Shown here: positions 33,111 through 36,398 of the stretch, piece by piece
Position numbering within the stretch: the stretch's first letter is position 1
How the letters are laid out: each line of letters begins with the position of its first letter
NCBI GenBank assembly: GCA_002772545.1
Contig: PFDR01000040.1
Location: 1-36,398, forward strand
DNA from: Candidatus Peregrinibacteria bacterium CG10_big_fil_rev_8_21_14_0_10_49_10
Lineage (GTDB): Bacteria > Patescibacteriota > Gracilibacteria > Peribacterales > Peribacteraceae
Direction: 5' to 3'
Length of the DNA stretch: 36,398 nucleotides
Translations under genes and position numbers: made by a program
Notes under the pieces: model-generated
What the model saw: the letters and a program-made list of their open reading frames with translations, nothing else
What the model was told of the DNA's origin: nothing
Database searches by the model: none

Positions 33111-34652
33111 ATGATTTTTAGTTCGTATGCATTTTTGTTCGTCTTTCTGCCCATTACGTTCTGTGGATTTGCGCTGCTCACCTATTTTAAAAACGAATAT
33201 GTACTTGTTGCCTGGCTTGTAGGGGCTTCGCTTCTTTTCTATGGTTACTGGAATCCCCCGTATCTGCTTCTGCTCCTACTCTCTACGGGATGTAACTATG
33301 CTTTTGGAAAAGCGATTCATAGAGCAACGCAAAAGAGGAAGATGTGGATGGTCATTGCTGTGGGGCTAAACCTCGCGTTACTGGGATACTTTAAGTACGC
33401 AAACTTCTTTGTGGCAAACCTCAATGCTGTATTGCATGCAGATGTACACCTGCAGCATATTTTCCTGCCACTGGGCATCTCGTTTTTCACTTTTCAGCAA
33501 ATTGCCTACATCGTGGATGTGTACCAGCGCAAGGCCGAACAGACGAGCCTGATGCATTACTGCCTCTTTGTCAGTTTTTTCCCGCAACTCATTGCAGGAC
33601 CCATTGTGCATCACAAAGAAATGTTGCCGCAGTTCACCAGGCAGAATATCTGCTCCATACAATCAAAGAATATTGCCATAGGTCTTACTATTCTCCTCAT
33701 GGGTTTTTGTAAAAAAACCGTGATAGCAGACAGCCTTGCCCCGTTTGCAAACAGTGTGTTTTTGGCTGCAAAAAGTGGAACTGCCCTCACCTTCTACCAA
33801 GCCTGGGGAGGCGCACTCACCTACACCATGCAACTGTATTTTGATTTTTCAGGATACATAGACATGGCCATAGGCATGGCTCTGCTCTTTGGCATTCATC
33901 TGCCACTGAACTTTAACTCCCCCTACAAAGCGCTGAATATTCCGGACTTCTGGCGCAGATGGCACATGACACTCTCGCGGTTCATTCGTGATTACCTCTA
34001 CATTCCCCTTGGGGGGAACAGAGGCAACCTCCTCAAGCGCTCTTCAACCCTCATCATCACCATGACGCTGAGCGGACTCTGGCATGGTGCAGGTTGGACA
34101 TTTATATTCTGGGGACTCCTCCACGGTTTTTACATGGTAGTGCATCACTGCTGGCATGCTCTGCGAAGAGAGGTGGTGGAATACCATTCAGGAATACATA
34201 TGGCGGTATCCGTATTTTCACGCTGGTTCCTCACCTTTCTTGCCATCACCATTGGATGGGTCTTTTTCCGATCAGAAAATTTTGCCTCGGCCTGGTCTCT
34301 GCTCAGTACCATGTTCTCTACAGAAACGCTTTCGCCTCTGCCCTACATACACGAGTTCGGCTTGTGGTGGGCAAAAGACATTGCGGGGATTCGGGTTCCC
34401 GAGTGGATATACGGAATGTTCTGGTTGGGAATGAGCAGTGCGATTGCATTCACTGCACCCAATACGCAACAGATCATGCAGAATGTTCTTGGCCCGTTCT
34501 ACGAAAAAGAACATCTGAAAACCTGGAGCTTATTTTCGGTGAAATGGCGACCGACCCTATGGTTCGCTCTCCTTGGTGCAGTGATAACCGTCATGAGTAT
34601 TGTCTTTCTCACGCTCTACCAGGAGCGTGAATTCCTCTACTTCCAGTTCTAA
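33111..34652 (+). CDS. MBOAT family O-acyltransferase (AlgI/DltB-like)
   Basis: The 513-residue protein has about ten membrane helices and the MBOAT signatures: FLPLGISFFTFQQIAYIVDVY, FFPQLIAGPIVHHKEMLPQF, FDFSGYIDMAIGMALLFG, DFWRRWHMTLSRFIRDYLYIPLGG, and LSGLWHGAGWTFIFWG with catalytic-type H325. AlgI, PatA and DltB relatives carry acyl groups (usually acetyl) through the membrane to a polysaccharide or wall polymer. The next gene overlaps by one base (TAATG) and encodes an SGNH-like extracytoplasmic partner, as in AlgI/AlgJ, PatA/PatB and DltB/DltD pairs. Acetylation of the glycan made by this locus is the most likely job. Confidence 0.92.
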   Translation: MIFSSYAFLFVFLPITFCGFALLTYFKNEYVLVAWLVGASLLFYGYWNPPYLLLLLLSTGCNYAFGKAIHRATQKRKMWMVIAVGLNLALLGYFKYANFFVANLNAVLHADVHLQHIFLPLGISFFTFQQIAYIVDVYQRKAEQTSLMHYCLFVSFFPQLIAGPIVHHKEMLPQFTRQNICSIQSKNIAIGLTILLMGFCKKTVIADSLAPFANSVFLAAKSGTALTFYQAWGGALTYTMQLYFDFSGYIDMAIGMALLFGIHLPLNFNSPYKALNIPDFWRRWHMTLSRFIRDYLYIPLGGNRGNLLKRSSTLIITMTLSGLWHGAGWTFIFWGLLHGFYMVVHHCWHALRREVVEYHSGIHMAVSVFSRWFLTFLAITIGWVFFRSENFASAWSLLSTMFSTETLSPLPYIHEFGLWWAKDIAGIRVPEWIYGMFWLGMSSAIAFTAPNTQQIMQNVLGPFYEKEHLKTWSLFSVKWRPTLWFALLGAVITVMSIVFLTLYQEREFLYFQF

Positions 34653-35833
34653 TGTACAAACGCTATCTCATTGCCTACGGAATCTTTCTTGTCCCGCTGC
34701 TCACGCCGCTCATTACAAATTACGTGTATCTGGAAAAAGCGGGAGAATACATGCCACTGAGTGAAATAGTTGCGGAGCAGAGAGCACAACCATTCTGCCT
34801 CTATGGCTCCGGCGTGCACTCCGATTTCTTCCATTACAAACTGGAAGGGTACCGCCAGACAAAACCGGATGTGGCAGTCATAGGATCCTCCAGGGTTATG
34901 CAGCTACGTCAGGAGTTCTTTGCCGACTCTCTCTACAATCTGGGAGGGAGCATTACATCTGTAGATACTGCCGAACACATCACAAACCTCATGCTCCGGG
35001 AGCATATTCCAAAGGTCATTATTATTGGACTGGACTACTGGTGGTTCCTGGAAGAATCACGCTTTCCTGTAAAAACACTCGCGCCCCCAAAAGAGAAACA
35101 ACGCAGACACTTAAGCTCTCTTATTCTCCCCCTTTCCTGGTTCAAACGCGGTCGACTCAGTGTATCGACGTACACAGATGTATTGCTCCACGGTCGGGAA
35201 GCTGCAGCGGGTTGCCGTATAGGTGTACGGGCAATCCATGAAAATAGCGGCTTTAACAAGGACGGAGCGCACTACTATTCTTTTGCATATAAACCCGATG
35301 CGGGGGGAGAGCTTGCGTATGATCGTTTCGCCGAAGCACGGGAGTGGGTCACAACGGGGGAAAATGTCTACCGCCACTTCCAGACCGTTCGGGAAGACCA
35401 GGTAGAAAGATTTATTCGCCTCATAGAGCATCTGCAGGAACGGGGCATAGAAGTAGTGGTGTTTGTCCCACCGCTTCCACCGCAAATGCTTGCCGCCATT
35501 GCAGAAAAGCCGAATGAGTATGCCTACCTCCCAAGATTATTCTCTCTATTCCAAAACAAAGGATTCCCCTTTTACAACTTTCATGACACACAATCATTGG
35601 GGTCAAATGATTGTGAATTTTTAGATGAAGCGCATGGGGACCACATTGCGTTTGCACGGATTCTTCTGGCAATGGTAAGGGGAAAGAGTCTGACCTCACG
35701 TCTGGATACAGAAGAATTACAGAGAGTAGTACGCACTGCTGCCCCCCCCTTCACCAACGATCTGTACGCCATACGCTGTGAAAAGATTCAGAATGGCCAA
35801 ATACGGAGTTTGCAGGGAGGAGAACCGAAATAG
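34652..35833 (+). CDS. SGNH-like O-acyltransferase partner (DltD/AlgJ-like)
   Basis: The 393-residue protein has one N-terminal signal-anchor helix (residues 5-22), then an extracytoplasmic domain. VAVIGSSRVMQL contains a candidate nucleophile, S80. KVIIIGLDYWWFLE near 117-131 is a core strand. FLDEAHGDH carries a D325-x2-H328 pair, as expected for the SGNH Asp-His dyad. It resembles DltD/AlgJ-type partners of MBOAT proteins, which take acyl groups from the membrane enzyme and put them on the polymer. Assignment to a named family is uncertain. A C8 run at 35742-35749 lies near the 3' end, where slippage would change the last 28 or so residues. Confidence 0.75.
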   Translation: MYKRYLIAYGIFLVPLLTPLITNYVYLEKAGEYMPLSEIVAEQRAQPFCLYGSGVHSDFFHYKLEGYRQTKPDVAVIGSSRVMQLRQEFFADSLYNLGGSITSVDTAEHITNLMLREHIPKVIIIGLDYWWFLEESRFPVKTLAPPKEKQRRHLSSLILPLSWFKRGRLSVSTYTDVLLHGREAAAGCRIGVRAIHENSGFNKDGAHYYSFAYKPDAGGELAYDRFAEAREWVTTGENVYRHFQTVREDQVERFIRLIEHLQERGIEVVVFVPPLPPQMLAAIAEKPNEYAYLPRLFSLFQNKGFPFYNFHDTQSLGSNDCEFLDEAHGDHIAFARILLAMVRGKSLTSRLDTEELQRVVRTAAPPFTNDLYAIRCEKIQNGQIRSLQGGEPK

Positions 35834-35934
35834 AAAGATACCTGTGGTGAGGAAAATTTTGCCACGCTGAAATTTATACAGACTCTGGTAACTTTAAAAA
35901 ATGGAGAAAACGGCAAGATTCTTCATAAAAGTCC

Positions 35935-35962
35935 TTGACCCCTCTTGCACATGAATTATGAT
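35935..35962 (+). promoter_or_regulatory. Probable rRNA operon promoter
   Basis: TTGACC (35935-35940) and TATGAT (35957-35962) are spaced by 16 bp, the best sigma-70-type match in the window. It lies about 350 bp upstream of the 16S 5' end. The bases after the -10 are GTTTCGGC. A second TTGACC at 36180 has no -10 at normal spacing. Confidence 0.6.
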
Positions 35963-36096
35963 GTTTCGGCTGTATCGGCCTCGGTGTGGTTTGTAGCCAC
36001 ATGGAGTCCGAATGTTTTTCAGCTCCTTACCCTTACAAAGTATGGATAGCGCTCATTCACATCATTGTAGAGTAGAGAAGTGTGGCCATCTGCGCG

Positions 36097-36121
36097 CTAT
36101 CCCGAGCTTGTCGAAGGATAG
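36097..36121. repeat. Palindromic repeat with CGAGCTTGTCGAAGG core
   Basis: CTATCC-CGA (36097-36105) pairs with TCG-aa-GGATAG (36111-36121), loop GCTTG and a two-base bulge. The core CCGAGCTTGTCGAAGG is a motif I remember as recurring between genes in many unrelated bacterial genomes. It sits in the 16S leader region. Confidence 0.5.
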
Positions 36122-36155
36122 ATGACGCAGCATGGACCTACTAAACTTATAAACT

Positions 36156-36175
36156 AAACTAGAAATAACTAGTTT
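36156..36175 (+). other. AT-rich hairpin in the 16S leader
   Basis: AAACTAG (36156-36162) pairs perfectly with CTAGTTT (36169-36175) across AAATAA and is followed by TTCCTTT. It resembles a weak intrinsic terminator or pause site between the promoter at 35935 and the 16S gene. Confidence 0.35.
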
Positions 36176-36283
36176 TCCTTTGACCAAATTTTATATGGTC
36201 ATCTCTTATACCATGGAGTGATGCTACTTGCCGTGTACCCAACGTGGTACGTGGTGCATCTACTTCGTGGTTGATCTGAGAGT

Positions 36284-36298
36284 CATGCCTCTGGCATG
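36284..36298 (+). other. Hairpin directly upstream of 16S rRNA
   Basis: CATGCC (36284-36289) pairs with GGCATG (36293-36298) across TCT, 12 nt before the 16S 5' end. It is probably part of the precursor processing region. The remaining leader (35834-36310) shows no gene. Confidence 0.45.
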
Positions 36299-36310
36299 TA
36301 CTTGATGATC

Positions 36311-36398
36311 TTTTCGAAGAGTTTGATCCTGGCTCAGAGTGAACGCTAGCGGTGCGCCTAACACATGCAAGTCGCGCGAGGCTTCGAGCCGAGCGGCG
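36311..36398 (+). rRNA. rrs: 16S ribosomal RNA, 5' part (runs off the window)
   Basis: AGAGTTTGATCCTGGCTCAG, the universal 8-27 region, occupies 36318-36337. Counting back gives a 5' end near 36311. Conserved GAACGCTAGCGG and CCTAACACATGCAAGTCG follow. The variable helix beginning at GCGAGG is cut by the window end. GAACGCTAGCGG instead of GAACGCTGGCGG is compatible with Patescibacteria, but this stretch is too short to assign a taxon. Confidence 0.97.

Noticed and set aside
36180-36211. Second rRNA promoter TTGACC with TTATAC
   Set aside because: Spacing is 20 bp, outside the normal 16-18 bp.
1-36398. CRISPR array, tRNA, insertion sequence or prophage genes
   Set aside because: No regular repeat-spacer pattern, no cloverleaf in the short intergenic gaps, and no transposase, integrase or phage-like product was recognised.
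1-36398. Alternative genetic code (TGA as glycine, as in Absconditabacteria/Gracilibacteria)
   Set aside because: TGA terminates several genes at tight ATGA overlaps (10243, 13641, 29185), and no gene needs TGA read through.

Overview
The window is a dense cell-surface glycan biosynthesis region of a bacterium, ending on the right in the first ~88 bases of a 16S rRNA gene. All genes read with the standard code (TGA is used as a stop, including in several ATGA stop/start overlaps). GC content looks close to 50%. Very few starts have a Shine-Dalgarno sequence; most ATGs are preceded directly by C/T-rich sequence, and several have a -10-like hexamer 6-7 nt upstream. The 16S 5' segment and the gene style are compatible with a Patescibacteria/CPR lineage such as Peribacteria/Peregrinibacteria. 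That is an inference from about 80 bases of rRNA, not an identification.

Layout. (1) 138-6148, minus strand: a four-gene operon of two paralogous CotH-like membrane-anchored proteins (one with a C-terminal parallel beta-helix), a VTC-type polyphosphate polymerase domain protein and a DUF4956 membrane protein. (2) 6242-8811: a sugar-type methyltransferase, a GT4 glycosyltransferase and a short-chain dehydrogenase. (3) 9011-14867, plus strand: a sugar C-methyltransferase and cupin pair, a Wzx-like flippase, a second small methyltransferase, a polysaccharide deacetylase and a second GT4. (4) 14921-15955, minus: GDP-mannose 4,6-dehydratase (gmd). (5) 16253-17740: a secreted repetitive surface protein. 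(6) 17761-27992: a polyprenyl-phosphate glycosylation module with three DPM-like GT2 enzymes, two large multi-membrane-span GT-C/YfhO-like proteins and an AglD/UPF0104-type membrane protein, plus a methyltransferase-FrhB fusion whose expected iron-sulfur cysteines are almost all replaced. (7) 28049-33057, plus: a tight operon of a perosamine-synthase-like aminotransferase, a sugar N-formyltransferase, a split transketolase, and an RfbH/ColD-like PLP enzyme with His at the Lys position but without the [2Fe-2S] cysteines. (8) 33111-35833: an MBOAT O-acyltransferase with its SGNH-like partner. (9) 35834-36310: a ~480-bp leader with a strong promoter match and hairpins, then 16S rRNA.

How the genes could work together (inference). 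Gmd would make GDP-4-keto-6-deoxymannose. The PerA-like aminotransferase and formyltransferase would convert it to GDP-N-formylperosamine. In parallel the RfbH/ColD-like enzyme could remove the 3-hydroxyl, and the split transketolase could attach a two-carbon ketol unit to a 4-keto sugar, giving a branched deoxysugar. Methyltransferases, a deacetylase and MBOAT/SGNH acylation would decorate the polymer. GT4 enzymes plus Wzx, and the DPM-like GT2 plus GT-C proteins, would assemble it or attach it at the membrane. The CotH/VTC/DUF4956 operon may add phosphate-based modification at the surface. No CRISPR array, transposase, integrase or tRNA was seen.
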